From Roseateles sp. (GTDB lineage Bacteria; Pseudomonadota; Gammaproteobacteria; Burkholderiales; Burkholderiaceae_C): a stretch of DNA of 64,000 nucleotides. The translations under genes and the position numbers were made by a program. The stretch lies in the NCBI GenBank assembly GCA_019234295.1, contig JAFALK010000017.1:124001-188000 (forward strand). Direction: 5' to 3'. Shown here piece after piece: positions 43,185-52,156 of this stretch (positions within the stretch are counted from its first letter, which is position 1; each line of letters begins with the position of its first letter). The notes under the pieces are model-generated. The model was not told the origin of the DNA, searched no databases, and saw nothing but the letters and a program-made list of their open reading frames with translations.

Positions 43185-43730
43185 TTAGAAGCCCAGCGAC
43201 GCCATCAGGTCGTCCACGTCGTCTTGCTGCAGCGCCTTGTCGGGCGTCTGCACACCTGCCAGGGCCTCAGCTTCGGTCGCCTTGTCTGGCGCGGGCAGCT
43301 GCGCCAGCAGCTCGTTCAGAGGGCCCTCGGCCTGGTTCAGCATGCGAACGACCTTGTTGATCACCTGACCCGAGAGGTCCTGGAAATCCTGGGCCTGCAT
43401 GATCTCGGCGTGGATGTGCTTCTCGCGCTCGGCAAAGGCGGCAGCCGTGGCTGCATAGGCTGCACAGAGCTTGAGCATGGAGCGTGCGCGCTCCAGCGTC
43501 AGCTCGGGCGCAGTCGCATGGCGGCTCAGCATCTCGGAAAGATCGGCACCCTGGCGGCGCACCTGCTCGGCGGCGTCGCGCCCGGTGTCGACGAGGTCGA
43601 GCACCTTATTGGCGGCTTGCTCCGTCATCTTGCGCACATAGCCCAGGCGTTCGCAGGTATCGGGCAGCTCGGCGCTGAGCTGGCGAAGGGCCTCGGACGG
43701 AACGGCAGCGGAAGACTCGACTGTGGTCAT
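43185..43730 (-). CDS. cheZ: CheY-P phosphatase CheZ
   Basis: The 181-residue protein is long-helical and carries the catalytic segment AQDFQDLSGQVINKVVRML, in which the Gln in DLSGQ is the phosphatase residue. It ends with DDVDDLMASLGF, the CheY-binding peptide. CheZ dephosphorylates CheY-P to reset the flagellar motor. No other chemotaxis gene is in the window, so this is an orphan copy. I start at the ATG at 43730. Confidence 0.9.
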   Translation of the reverse strand: MTTVESSAAVPSEALRQLSAELPDTCERLGYVRKMTEQAANKVLDLVDTGRDAAEQVRRQGADLSEMLSRHATAPELTLERARSMLKLCAAYAATAAAFAEREKHIHAEIMQAQDFQDLSGQVINKVVRMLNQAEGPLNELLAQLPAPDKATEAEALAGVQTPDKALQQDDVDDLMASLGF

Positions 43731-43929
43731 GGAGGCCTCAGTGGGGCGGCAAGCAAGGATGTACTGGAGCGGTCCCGCACGATCGCGAAACCGGGTTGGA
43801 TTGTCTTCGACGCACCGCAGACCGAGCTCGTCCGCACGCACGGCCGACGTGATGAATGTCGCGTCAGCCGTCATTAATATGTCATTCGAAATAATTACTT
43901 GCCCTGGGCAAATTTATCAGTCGATTCAA

Positions 43930-45108
43930 TCAGTTAGTCTTCACTCCGTCGCCTGCCGCGCAGACACGATTGCGGCCGCTTTGCTTAGCCTGGTACATGG
44001 CCGCGTCGGCGCTGCCGACCAGCGTATCGGCGGTCTCGGCCGCCGTGACGATGCCGCCGCGAACGCCGACGCTCACGGTGACTGCAATGCTTTGCGCCCC
44101 CCAGCGCACGGGCGAGCTCTCCACGGTCTGGCGCAGCGATTCAGCCGCGGCCAGCGCGCCGTTCAGGTCCGCACCCGGTAACACGACCAAGAACTCCTCG
44201 CCGCCGAAACGGCCGACCTGGTCGTGCCCGCGCAGGCGCGAGCGCACGGCCTGGGCCACGCTCCTGAGCACCACGTCCCCGGCCTGGTGACCGAAGCTGT
44301 CGTTGACGCGTTTGAAGTGGTCGATGTCCAGCAGCACTACGCCCACCAACTCGCCGTCGCGGCGCGCGCGAGAGACGCAGCGCTCGAGCTCCTCGGTGAT
44401 GGCGCGCCGGTTGGGTAGGCCGGTGAGCACGTCACTCATCGCCATCTCCCGGTAGCGCTGCTCGGCACGTTCCATGCTCAAGTACACGAAGCCCAGTGAT
44501 AGGGACAGCACAGCACAGCTCAGCACGGTGAAGATGATGGCCTGGATGGGCGAATTGCGGATCAGGTTCGCGGGCTCGATCCAGCCCCCTGCTACCAGAC
44601 CGGTGCGGCCGACAAGGATCAGCAGCAGGACGGCATAGGCCACCTGTAGCAGGAAGCGGCCACGGCCTGCGATGGGATGGGCCCGATCGCGCAGGGTCCA
44701 CAGCAGCAACAGGATCTGGCCGCCGTAGACCAGCAGCGTCGCGTACACGCGCGCCGCGGCCGAAATCGCCAGCGCGCCGCCCAGCACCAAGGGCGCCGCC
44801 AGCACGGGCAGCAGCACATGCCAGCGATTCAGTGGCGCGTCCTGGAAGCGACGCAAGGCCACCAGCATCAGGGCCAGGGCCAGCGCATAGGTCGAGTTGG
44901 CGACGACGATGATGGCCAGCGGCGGCGGCGTGCTGGCGTCGCGCAGGGCCACCAACATATTCCCGGCGCAGTAGCAGGCCAGGGCCGCGAACCAGGACCA
45001 GAGCGAATCGTTGCGCGGCTTGCCCAGCGCCATCAGGCCTACCCACACGGCCATCAGCAGGCTGATCAGGGTGGAGACGAAGAACAGCGTCGGGACATCG
45101 AGCGTCAT
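43930..45108 (-). CDS. Membrane-anchored diguanylate cyclase
   Basis: The 392-residue protein has six or seven N-terminal membrane helices (residues 5-210) and a GGDEF domain with GRFGGEEFLVVLP. The I-site RGHD lies five residues upstream, so product inhibition is likely. SDVLTGLPNRRAI opens the domain. It would make c-di-GMP from two GTP in response to a membrane signal. Its ATG overlaps the stop of the DUF2520 gene (ATGA). Confidence 0.9.
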   Translation of the reverse strand: MTLDVPTLFFVSTLISLLMAVWVGLMALGKPRNDSLWSWFAALACYCAGNMLVALRDASTPPPLAIIVVANSTYALALALMLVALRRFQDAPLNRWHVLLPVLAAPLVLGGALAISAAARVYATLLVYGGQILLLLWTLRDRAHPIAGRGRFLLQVAYAVLLLILVGRTGLVAGGWIEPANLIRNSPIQAIIFTVLSCAVLSLSLGFVYLSMERAEQRYREMAMSDVLTGLPNRRAITEELERCVSRARRDGELVGVVLLDIDHFKRVNDSFGHQAGDVVLRSVAQAVRSRLRGHDQVGRFGGEEFLVVLPGADLNGALAAAESLRQTVESSPVRWGAQSIAVTVSVGVRGGIVTAAETADTLVGSADAAMYQAKQSGRNRVCAAGDGVKTN

Positions 45109-45959
45109 GTGAGCAGGGCGCGAAGACGCTCCAGCGCCTCATCGTCGAGGCGGCCAGCCGCGCGTGCTAGCTCGAGCTGGCGGCGCGAGAGCTCGCGGTA
45201 GAAGGAGCCATGTTCGCCGCCGAGCGCATCAAGCGCCTGTAGGTGGCGGCGCACCACGCCAGCATCGCCACGCGAGACCGCGCCACTCAGCGCTCCGGCA
45301 AGACCCTTGGTCTGCGCTGCGGACAAGGTTCCACGCGCCAGCGGCAGCAAGGCCTGCAGGGCCTCTTCGCGCGGCAGGCCCACGGCCTCCCAGACCTGGA
45401 TCGCCTCGTCGAGCATGGAAAGCAGGAAGCTGGCCGCGTAGTTGGCCGCGCCGTGATAGGCGGCGCGCGCGCCCATCGGCAGGTGCAGGGGCCGCAGGCC
45501 CAAGACCCGCGCCAGGCCCACGAGCTGACCCAGCAGGGGCTCATCGGCCTCGATGGTGACGCTGGAGCCCTCCATCATCACCGCGCCGCGCTCGGGGTCG
45601 GAGAAGATCTGCAGCGGATGGAACGCTCCCACCAGGGCACCCTTGTCGGCCGCTGCCGCGAGCGCGTCGACCTCGGTGGCGCCGCTGCAATGCACGACGG
45701 CCTGGCCGGGCCTCCAGGGCAGCTCGGCGGCCACGCACTCGATAGCATCGTCAGGCACGGTCAGCAGCACGAGATCGGCCGCGGCCACCGCCTGTTCCAG
45801 CGTGCAGGCCGCCGCGTTGATGCGCTGGGCCAGCACATTGGCACTGCGCGTGCTGCGGCTGGCGACGACACGGGGCGGCTGGCCCTTGGCATGCAGGGCT
45901 AGACCGATGCTGGTGGCCAAGCGGCCGGCGCCCACGAGAGCAAGAGACAAAGGCTTCAT
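45105..45959 (-). CDS. DUF2520 / Rossmann-fold NAD(P)-binding protein
   Basis: The 284-residue protein has an N-terminal Rossmann motif, LALVGAGRLATSIGLAL, a VPDDAIECVAAEL segment, and a C-terminal helical domain with GAFHPLQIFSD and RAAYHGAANYAASFLLSMLDEA. This is the DUF2520 plan, related to pyrroline-5-carboxylate reductases and possibly to beta-hydroxyacid dehydrogenases. The substrate is unknown. Coupling to a diguanylate cyclase by ATGA has no obvious meaning. Confidence 0.82.
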   Translation of the reverse strand: MKPLSLALVGAGRLATSIGLALHAKGQPPRVVASRSTRSANVLAQRINAAACTLEQAVAAADLVLLTVPDDAIECVAAELPWRPGQAVVHCSGATEVDALAAAADKGALVGAFHPLQIFSDPERGAVMMEGSSVTIEADEPLLGQLVGLARVLGLRPLHLPMGARAAYHGAANYAASFLLSMLDEAIQVWEAVGLPREEALQALLPLARGTLSAAQTKGLAGALSGAVSRGDAGVVRRHLQALDALGGEHGSFYRELSRRQLELARAAGRLDDEALERLRALLT

Positions 45960-45963
45960 CGCG

Positions 45964-46431
45964 TCACGGATTCACGGGCAGGGCGGTTTCGTACTTCACC
46001 TCGCGCAGCACGACATTGCTGCGCACGCTGGCCACGCCGGGCAGCTTGAAGATGCTGGCCTGCAGGAACTGGTCGTAGGCTTTCATGTCCGCCACGACGA
46101 CCTTGATCACATAGTCGGCCTCCCCAGTGATGGCATGGCACTCGATGATCTCTCGACTCGAGCGCACCAGGCGCTCGAAATCGTCGACCGCCCCCTCGGT
46201 GTGTCGCACCAGACTCACATGGGCCAGCACGCACAGCGAGAGACCGAGCCTCTCGCGATCCATCAGCGCCACATGGCGCCGGATCACGCCGCTCTCCTCG
46301 AGCTCTTTCACGCGCCGCCACACCGGCGTGGCGGAGAGGCCCACCTTTTCGGCCAGCAGCTGATTGCTCTGCCGGTTGTCTTCCTGCAAGGCCTCGATGA
46401 TCAGCCGCGTGGCGCGATCGAAATATTGCAT
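45964..46431 (-). CDS. Lrp/AsnC-family regulator of the indolepyruvate oxidoreductase
   Basis: The 155-residue protein has the Lrp helix-turn-helix (LIIEALQEDNRQSNQLLAEKVG, LSATPVWRRVKELEESGVI) and a RAM domain (CHAITGEADYVIKVVVADM, LPGVASVRSNVVLREVK). It is divergent from the indolepyruvate oxidoreductase gene, its likely target. A perfect palindrome lies 9 bases before its start codon, suited to autoregulation. A likely effector is an aromatic amino acid or its keto acid, which is inference. Confidence 0.9.
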   Translation of the reverse strand: MQYFDRATRLIIEALQEDNRQSNQLLAEKVGLSATPVWRRVKELEESGVIRRHVALMDRERLGLSLCVLAHVSLVRHTEGAVDDFERLVRSSREIIECHAITGEADYVIKVVVADMKAYDQFLQASIFKLPGVASVRSNVVLREVKYETALPVNP

Positions 46432-46439
46432 CCCAAAAC

Positions 46440-46456
46440 AATCTCAATTTGAGATT
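46440..46456. promoter_or_regulatory. Perfect palindrome, operator candidate for the Lrp/IOR pair
   Basis: AATCTCAA-T-TTGAGATT is a perfect 8-bp inverted repeat with a single central base, 9 bp upstream of the Lrp start codon and about 75 bp before the oxidoreductase start. Dyads of about 15-17 bp are usual for Lrp/AsnC proteins. Confidence 0.65.
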
Positions 46457-46531
46457 AATTCTCTCACCATTCCAGCTTGGCGAGGTAAAAACGAAAACAT
46501 TCTTCGCGCTTGCAGCGCAAAAATCTTGCCC

Positions 46532-49500
46532 ATGCTGCGCGACTACAAGCTCTCCGACAACCTCGGCGCCACATCGGGCGCTGTGTTTCTGACCGGCACC
46601 CAGGCCCTGGTGCGATTGCTGCTCGCGCAAAAGCGGCTGGACGAGCAAGCCGGACTCAACACCGCTGGCTTCGTGAGCGGCTATCGCGGCTCGCCGCTGG
46701 GCATGGTCGACCAGCAGATGTGGAAGGCCAAGAAGTTCCTCGACGCCGCTCGCGTGGACTTCTTGCCGGCCATCAACGAAGACCTGGCCGCCACCGCCTG
46801 CCTCGGCGTGCAGCGCGTGGCCCTGGACCCCAAGCGCACGGCCGACGGCGTCTTCGCCATGTGGTACGGCAAGGGCCCGGGCGTGGACCGCTCGGGCGAT
46901 GCGCTCAAGCACGGCAATGTCTACGGCAGCTCCAAGCAGGGCGGCGTGCTCGTGGTCTGTGGGGACGACCATGGCTGCGTGTCCTCCTCCACGCCACACC
47001 AGAGCGACCAGGCCCTGCAGGCCTGGTCCATGCCAATCGTGCATCCGGGCAACGTGGCCGAGTACCTGGAGTTCGGCCTCTACGGCTGGGCGCTCTCACG
47101 CTTCTCGGGCGCCTGGGTGGGCTTCAAGGCCATCTCGGAGGTCGTCGAGTCGGGCATGACGGTCGATCTCGATGCCACGCCGATCAGCTTCGACCAGCCG
47201 GTGGACTTCACGGCCCCGAGCGATCTGCACATCCGCCTCGTGGACCTGCCCTCGCTTGCACTCGAGGAACGCCTCGCGCACAAGCTCGATGCCGTGCGCG
47301 CCTTCGCCAAGCTCAACTCCATCGACAAGCACATCGTGGTGAGCCCGCGTGCCACGCTGGGCATCGTGACGGTGGGCAAGGCGCACTACGACTTCATGGA
47401 AGTGCTGCGCCGCCTCGACCTCGATCCCAATGCGCTCGCCGCCGCCGGCGTGCGCCTGTACAAGGTCGGCCTCGTGTTCCCGATCGAGCCGACCCGCATG
47501 GCCGAGTTCGCCCAGGGTCTGACCGACATGCTCGTGATCGAGGAGAAGGGCCCCGTCGTCGAGCGCCAGATCAAGGAGCTGCTCTACCATCTGCCCGACG
47601 CGCAGCGCCCGCGCGTGGTCGGCAAGACTGACGAGCACAACCGGCCGGTGCTCTCGGCCCTGGGCGAGCTGCGGCCTTCGCGCATCATGGGCACGGTGGC
47701 CGACTGGCTGGCGCGACTGAACCCGGCGCTGGACCGGCGTCATCTCGTCGTCGACTTCCAGGCGCCTGCCCTGCTCGCCAATGCCGCCGACGCCGTGCGC
47801 CGCCAGCCCTATTTCTGCTCGGGCTGCCCGCACAACACCTCGACCAAGCTGCCCGAGGGCTCGCGCGCCCAGGCCGGCATCGGCTGCCACTTCATGGCCA
47901 GCTGGATGGAGCGCAGCACCTCCGGCCTGATCCAGATGGGTGCCGAGGGCGTGGACTGGGCCGCGCAGTCGCGCTTCAGTGCCGAGAAGCATGTGTTCCA
48001 GAACCTCGGCGACGGCACTTACTATCACTCGGGCTACTTGGCCATCCGCCAGGCCATCGCCGCCAAGGCGACGATCACCTACAAGATCCTCTACAACGAC
48101 GCAGTCGCCATGACGGGCGGCCAGCCCGTGGACGGCTCGACCAGCGTGCCGCAGATCGCGCGCCAGGTCGAGGCTGAGGGCGTGAAGCGGCTCGCGGTGG
48201 TGTCCGACGAGCCGTTGAAGTACGAAGGCCACAAGCAGCAGTTCCCGGCCGGCACCACTTTTCACGACCGCAGCGAGCTCGATGCCGTGCAGCGCGAGCT
48301 TCGTGAGATCGAAGGAGTAACGGTCCTGATCTACGACCAGACCTGCGCCGCCGAGAAGCGCCGCCGCCGCAAGAAGAAGGAATTCCCCGATCCGCCGCGC
48401 CGCATCTTCATCAACGAAGCAGTGTGCGAGGGCTGCGGCGACTGCGGGCAGGCCAGCAACTGCCTCTCGGTCGTGCCGGTCGAAACGGACTTCGGCCGCA
48501 AACGCCACATCGATCAGAGCAGTTGCAACAAGGACTTCAGCTGCTTGAACGGCTTTTGCCCGAGCTTCGTCTCCGTGCATGGTGCCGAGCTGAAGAAGCG
48601 CCAGGGCGCGAACTACACGCCCGAGGACTTGACGCGCGAGCTGGGCCGCATCGCCGCGCCTGAAGCGTGGAACTGGACCGGTCCCTTCGACCTGCTCGTC
48701 ACCGGCGTGGGCGGCACGGGCGTCGTCACGGTCGGCGCCCTGGTCAGCATGGCCGCGCACCTGGAAGGCAAGCAGAGCTCGGTGTTGGACTTCATGGGCT
48801 TTGCGCAGAAGGGCGGTGCGGTCCTGAGCTTCGTGCGCCTGGCCGAGACGCCGGACCAGCTGAATCAGGTCCGCATCGACACCCAGCAGGCCGACGTGCT
48901 TCTGGCCTGCGACATGGTCGTGGGCGCCAGTGCCGATGCGCTGGTCACCGTGAAGCCGGGCCGCACGGCCATCATCGCCAACACGCACGAGCTGCCCACC
49001 GCTGCCTTCGTGCGCCAGCCTGATGCGAGCCTGCATGCCGACTCGCTGCTGGCCAAGATGCGCCACGCCGTGGGCACGGACTCCCTGCTTGCCACACTCG
49101 ACGCGCAGGACATCGCGCTCAAGCTCATGGGCGACACCATGCCCGCCAACATCGTCATGCTCGGCGCCTGCTGGCAGCGCGGCCTGGTGCCACTCTCCGA
49201 AGCGGCGCTGATGCGCGCCATGGAACTCAATGGCGTGGGCGTGGCCGCCAACAAGACCGCTTTTGCGCTCGGCCGCCTGGCCATGGCCGCGCCCGAGGCG
49301 CTCGATCGTCTGGGGGGTGCAGCGGCCGAAGCGCCCCTGGCGCAGGACCTCGACAGCCTCGTCAAACGCCGTGTCGAGCATCTGACCGCCTACCAAGATG
49401 CCGCTTACGCACAGCGTTACGTGGCGCTCGTGAACCGCGTGCGCGAGGCCGAGGCTCAGCTGGGCTCCACGCGCCTCAGCGAGGCCGTGGCCCGCTACTA

Positions 49501-50017
49501 CGCCAAGCTGCTCGCCATCAAGGACGAATGGGAGGTGGCGCGGCTTTACACCGATGGCCGCTTCCTGGATGCAATGAAGCACCAGTTCCAGAGTTGGGAG
49601 CACATCAGCTTTCACATGGCCCCGCCTCTGCTGGCCAAGCCCGGCAAGGACGGGCGAGTGGCCAAGATGGAGATGGGGCCCTGGATGATGACGGTGCTGC
49701 GTGTAATGGCCCGTCTGCGCCCGCTGCGCGGCACCTGGCTCGATCCCTTCGCACGCACGCAGGAGCGCCGCATGGAGCGTACGCTGATCACGGAGTACGA
49801 GGCCTTGATCGACTCCCTGCTCGCAAGCCTGAGCGCGGACAAGCTCGAACTGGCCGTGCGCCTGGCGTCGCTGCCCGAGAAGATCCGGGGCTACGGCCAC
49901 GTGAAGCTGGCCAATGTGGCCAGTGCACGCGCTCAAGCGACCGAACTTCTCGACCGCTTCCACGGCAGGACTGCAGCGCCCGCAGAGGCCGTGGTGAAGT
50001 TCGTCAAGACCAGCTAG
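46532..50017 (+). CDS. Indolepyruvate ferredoxin oxidoreductase, fused alpha-gamma subunits
   Basis: The 1161-residue fusion begins with pyrimidine and TPP-binding 2-oxoacid oxidoreductase domains (SGYRGSPLGMVDQQMW near the start; CSGCPHNTSTKLPEGSRA and GGQPVDGSTSVPQIARQ around residues 430-550). A cysteine-rich iron-sulfur segment follows (CEGCGDCGQASNC, then CNKDFSCLNGFCPS). The gamma domain starts at VTGVGGTGVVTVGALVS. It converts arylpyruvates from Phe, Tyr or Trp to aryl-acetyl-CoA with reduction of ferredoxin. The start at 46532 gives MLRDYKLSDN. Divergent Lrp control and the paaH/thiolase genes nearby fit aromatic amino acid degradation. Confidence 0.9.
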   Translation: MLRDYKLSDNLGATSGAVFLTGTQALVRLLLAQKRLDEQAGLNTAGFVSGYRGSPLGMVDQQMWKAKKFLDAARVDFLPAINEDLAATACLGVQRVALDPKRTADGVFAMWYGKGPGVDRSGDALKHGNVYGSSKQGGVLVVCGDDHGCVSSSTPHQSDQALQAWSMPIVHPGNVAEYLEFGLYGWALSRFSGAWVGFKAISEVVESGMTVDLDATPISFDQPVDFTAPSDLHIRLVDLPSLALEERLAHKLDAVRAFAKLNSIDKHIVVSPRATLGIVTVGKAHYDFMEVLRRLDLDPNALAAAGVRLYKVGLVFPIEPTRMAEFAQGLTDMLVIEEKGPVVERQIKELLYHLPDAQRPRVVGKTDEHNRPVLSALGELRPSRIMGTVADWLARLNPALDRRHLVVDFQAPALLANAADAVRRQPYFCSGCPHNTSTKLPEGSRAQAGIGCHFMASWMERSTSGLIQMGAEGVDWAAQSRFSAEKHVFQNLGDGTYYHSGYLAIRQAIAAKATITYKILYNDAVAMTGGQPVDGSTSVPQIARQVEAEGVKRLAVVSDEPLKYEGHKQQFPAGTTFHDRSELDAVQRELREIEGVTVLIYDQTCAAEKRRRRKKKEFPDPPRRIFINEAVCEGCGDCGQASNCLSVVPVETDFGRKRHIDQSSCNKDFSCLNGFCPSFVSVHGAELKKRQGANYTPEDLTRELGRIAAPEAWNWTGPFDLLVTGVGGTGVVTVGALVSMAAHLEGKQSSVLDFMGFAQKGGAVLSFVRLAETPDQLNQVRIDTQQADVLLACDMVVGASADALVTVKPGRTAIIANTHELPTAAFVRQPDASLHADSLLAKMRHAVGTDSLLATLDAQDIALKLMGDTMPANIVMLGACWQRGLVPLSEAALMRAMELNGVGVAANKTAFALGRLAMAAPEALDRLGGAAAEAPLAQDLDSLVKRRVEHLTAYQDAAYAQRYVALVNRVREAEAQLGSTRLSEAVARYYAKLLAIKDEWEVARLYTDGRFLDAMKHQFQSWEHISFHMAPPLLAKPGKDGRVAKMEMGPWMMTVLRVMARLRPLRGTWLDPFARTQERRMERTLITEYEALIDSLLASLSADKLELAVRLASLPEKIRGYGHVKLANVASARAQATELLDRFHGRTAAPAEAVVKFVKTS

Positions 50018-51387
50018 GTCTGACGTGCCAGCGGCAGCGTGAGCAGCACCCGCAGGCCCTGGCCATGCGCGCCGTCGGACAGTGTCAGCGTGCCACCATG
50101 GCTGAGCGCGATGTCGCGGGCAATCGCCAGGCCCAGGCCGGAGCCGCTGCCCTTGGCGTCGCTGCCGCGCTGGAAGCGCTGCATGGTGCGCTCGCGGTCG
50201 GCCTCGGGAATGCCGGGGCCGGTGTCTTCCACTTCTAGCACGGCGCGGCCGTCCCGCACGCCGGTGCGCACTGTCACGCGCGCGCCCTCGCCTGCATAGT
50301 TGACGCTGTTGTGGATGAGGTTCTCCAGCAGCTCGCGCAGCAAGAAGCTGCGCGCCATGACCGGCGCGCTTTCGAGCTCAAAGCCGAGGTCGATGCCGGC
50401 GGCCAGGGCCCGTGGCACCCAGTCTTCAGCGGCCAGGGACGCGAGCTCGCGAAGATCCAGCGGACGCAGCCCTTCCCGCGGCGCGCCGGCATCGCTGCGG
50501 GCCATGGAGAGCATCTGCTGGGCCAGGCGGGCGCTGCGGTCCACGCCGATCTTGAGCCGTTGCAGCAGCGGCTCCTGCGTGTCCTCGTGCGGCTCCAGCA
50601 TCGCCAGCTCGATCTCGGTCAGCAGCGAGGTCAGCGGCGTGCGCAGCTGGTGCGCGGCGTTGGCCAAGAAGTCCTGCTGCGCGTTCGAGGCCAGGCGCAG
50701 ACGCTCGAACAGGCTGTTGAGCGCGTTGATGAGCGGCCGCACCTCGCTGGGCACGGGGTGCTCCAGCGGGTCGAGGCGGTCGAGGTCGCGGCGGGCGACC
50801 TCCTGCGAAAGCTCCCCGAGCGGCCGCAAGCCCTGCTGGATGGCGAGCCACCCCGCCGCGACCAAGCCCGTGGCCAGCACGATCATCGTCAGGCCCAGGG
50901 CCACCAGCAGATCGCGCCGCAAGGCCCTGCGCTTGGCAGTGGTTTCGGCCACGCGCACCTGGCAGACGTTGCCGACCACGCCACAGGCCACGCCCAGGCT
51001 GGCCAGGCGTAGGGTCTGGCCGTCGAGCTCGACGTCTTGGAAATCCCATTCGCCCGGACCGAGCTTGACGCTGGGTGCTGCCAGCATGGCATCACCGGAA
51101 AGCAGCTGACCCTCGGGCGCGAGCACCGCGTAGTAAATGCGGTCCAGGCGGTCGAAGCGAAGCGCGCCATCGGTCTGGCCGGAGATCTCGACGACCAGCT
51201 CGCCGTCATGCGTACGGATGAAGTTGGACAGGGCCAGGGCCGTATCGCCCAGGCCCTGGTCGAGCCAGGCGATCGTGGTGTCGCGGATCAGGGTGTACAG
51301 GGCCAGACTGCCGGCCGGCACGGTCAGCATCAGCGGCAGCACCAGCCACCAGATCAGCCTTTGCTTGAGGGAGAGTGGCTGTCTCAA
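50014..51387 (-). CDS. Sensor histidine kinase, QseC/TctE-like
   Basis: The 457-residue kinase has two membrane helices (about residues 12-32 and 160-182) bounding a periplasmic 2CSK_N-type domain (AWLDQGLGDTALALSNF). A HAMP-like stretch precedes HisKA with the phosphoacceptor His246 in FLANAAHQLRTPLTSL, then HATPase_c (ENLIHNSVNYAG, EDTGPGIP, GSGLGLAIARDI). I start at the TTG at 51387, one base after the regulator stop, because no ATG precedes the first membrane helix. It is a clear partner of the regulator just upstream. The signal is unknown; 2CSK_N kinases often sense carboxylates. Confidence 0.88.
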   Translation of the reverse strand: MRQPLSLKQRLIWWLVLPLMLTVPAGSLALYTLIRDTTIAWLDQGLGDTALALSNFIRTHDGELVVEISGQTDGALRFDRLDRIYYAVLAPEGQLLSGDAMLAAPSVKLGPGEWDFQDVELDGQTLRLASLGVACGVVGNVCQVRVAETTAKRRALRRDLLVALGLTMIVLATGLVAAGWLAIQQGLRPLGELSQEVARRDLDRLDPLEHPVPSEVRPLINALNSLFERLRLASNAQQDFLANAAHQLRTPLTSLLTEIELAMLEPHEDTQEPLLQRLKIGVDRSARLAQQMLSMARSDAGAPREGLRPLDLRELASLAAEDWVPRALAAGIDLGFELESAPVMARSFLLRELLENLIHNSVNYAGEGARVTVRTGVRDGRAVLEVEDTGPGIPEADRERTMQRFQRGSDAKGSGSGLGLAIARDIALSHGGTLTLSDGAHGQGLRVLLTLPLARQT

Positions 51388-51388
51388 A

Positions 51389-52072
51389 TCAAGTCTTGGC
51401 AACCGGTGCCTGCTCTTCCAGCAGGTAGCCGAAGCCGCGCACGGTGCGCACCTGGATGCCCGCAGGCTCGAGCTTGGCACGCAGGCGCGAGATGCAGACT
51501 TCGACGGCGTTGTCCGTCGTACTCTGGTCCCAGCCGTTGCTGGCCGAGACGATCTGCTCCTTGGCGATGACCTTGCCGATGCGGGCCATCATGAAGGACA
51601 GCACCTCCCACTCGCGGGCCGAGAGCGCCAGCGGCTCCTCGTGCAGCCATGCGCGGCGGGCATCGAGGTCCATGCGCAGGCCGGCCATCTTGAGCTCGTT
51701 GGAAAAGCGGGCCTGGCTGCGGCGCACGAGGGCGCGGGCGCGGGCGATCAGCTCGGAGAGGGCAAAGGGCTTGACGAGATAGTCATCGGCACCGCTTTCT
51801 AGGCCGCGCACGCGGTCTTCCACGCCATCGCGGGCGGTCAGTACCAGCACGGGAATAGGGCTGCCCTGGTTGCGCACGCGGCGCAGGGTCTCGAAACCGT
51901 CGATGCCGGCCAGGCCGATGTCCAGGATCAGCAGGTCATATCGGTCTTCCCGCAGTGACAGAGGGACGGGCTCGCCGCGGGCCGTGCAATCGACGACCCA
52001 GCCCTGCGAGCGCAGGGCACGGGAGGTGGATTCGGCAAGGGCGGCGTCGTCTTCGACCAGCAGGATGCGCAC
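51389..52072 (-). CDS. Response regulator, OmpR/QseB-like
   Basis: The 227-residue regulator starts at a GTG (52072) with MRILLVEDDAALAE, a receiver domain with Asp51 in LLILDIGLAGIDG and the Lys in ADDYLVKPF. The winged-helix C-terminus has LSAREWEVLSFMM, STTDNAVEVCISRLRAKL and VRTVRGFGYLL. The kinase gene follows after one base, so the two are one operon. AAGGGAG precedes the start. Targets are not visible. Confidence 0.92.
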   Translation of the reverse strand: MRILLVEDDAALAESTSRALRSQGWVVDCTARGEPVPLSLREDRYDLLILDIGLAGIDGFETLRRVRNQGSPIPVLVLTARDGVEDRVRGLESGADDYLVKPFALSELIARARALVRRSQARFSNELKMAGLRMDLDARRAWLHEEPLALSAREWEVLSFMMARIGKVIAKEQIVSASNGWDQSTTDNAVEVCISRLRAKLEPAGIQVRTVRGFGYLLEEQAPVAKT

Positions 52073-52156
52073 AGGAAACTCCCTTCAGTTTTCGTTGAAC
52101 GCAAGATTAACGCCCGATTGTGAAGTGAGGCCGCCCTTGGCTTGCGGGGACCCTTC

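Noticed and set aside
47096-49963. A 955-codon open frame on the minus strand, opposite the indolepyruvate oxidoreductase gene
   Set aside because: It is the mirror of a strongly recognised fusion enzyme. Its translation is His/Arg/Ala-rich with no family motifs, as expected of a GC-rich shadow frame.
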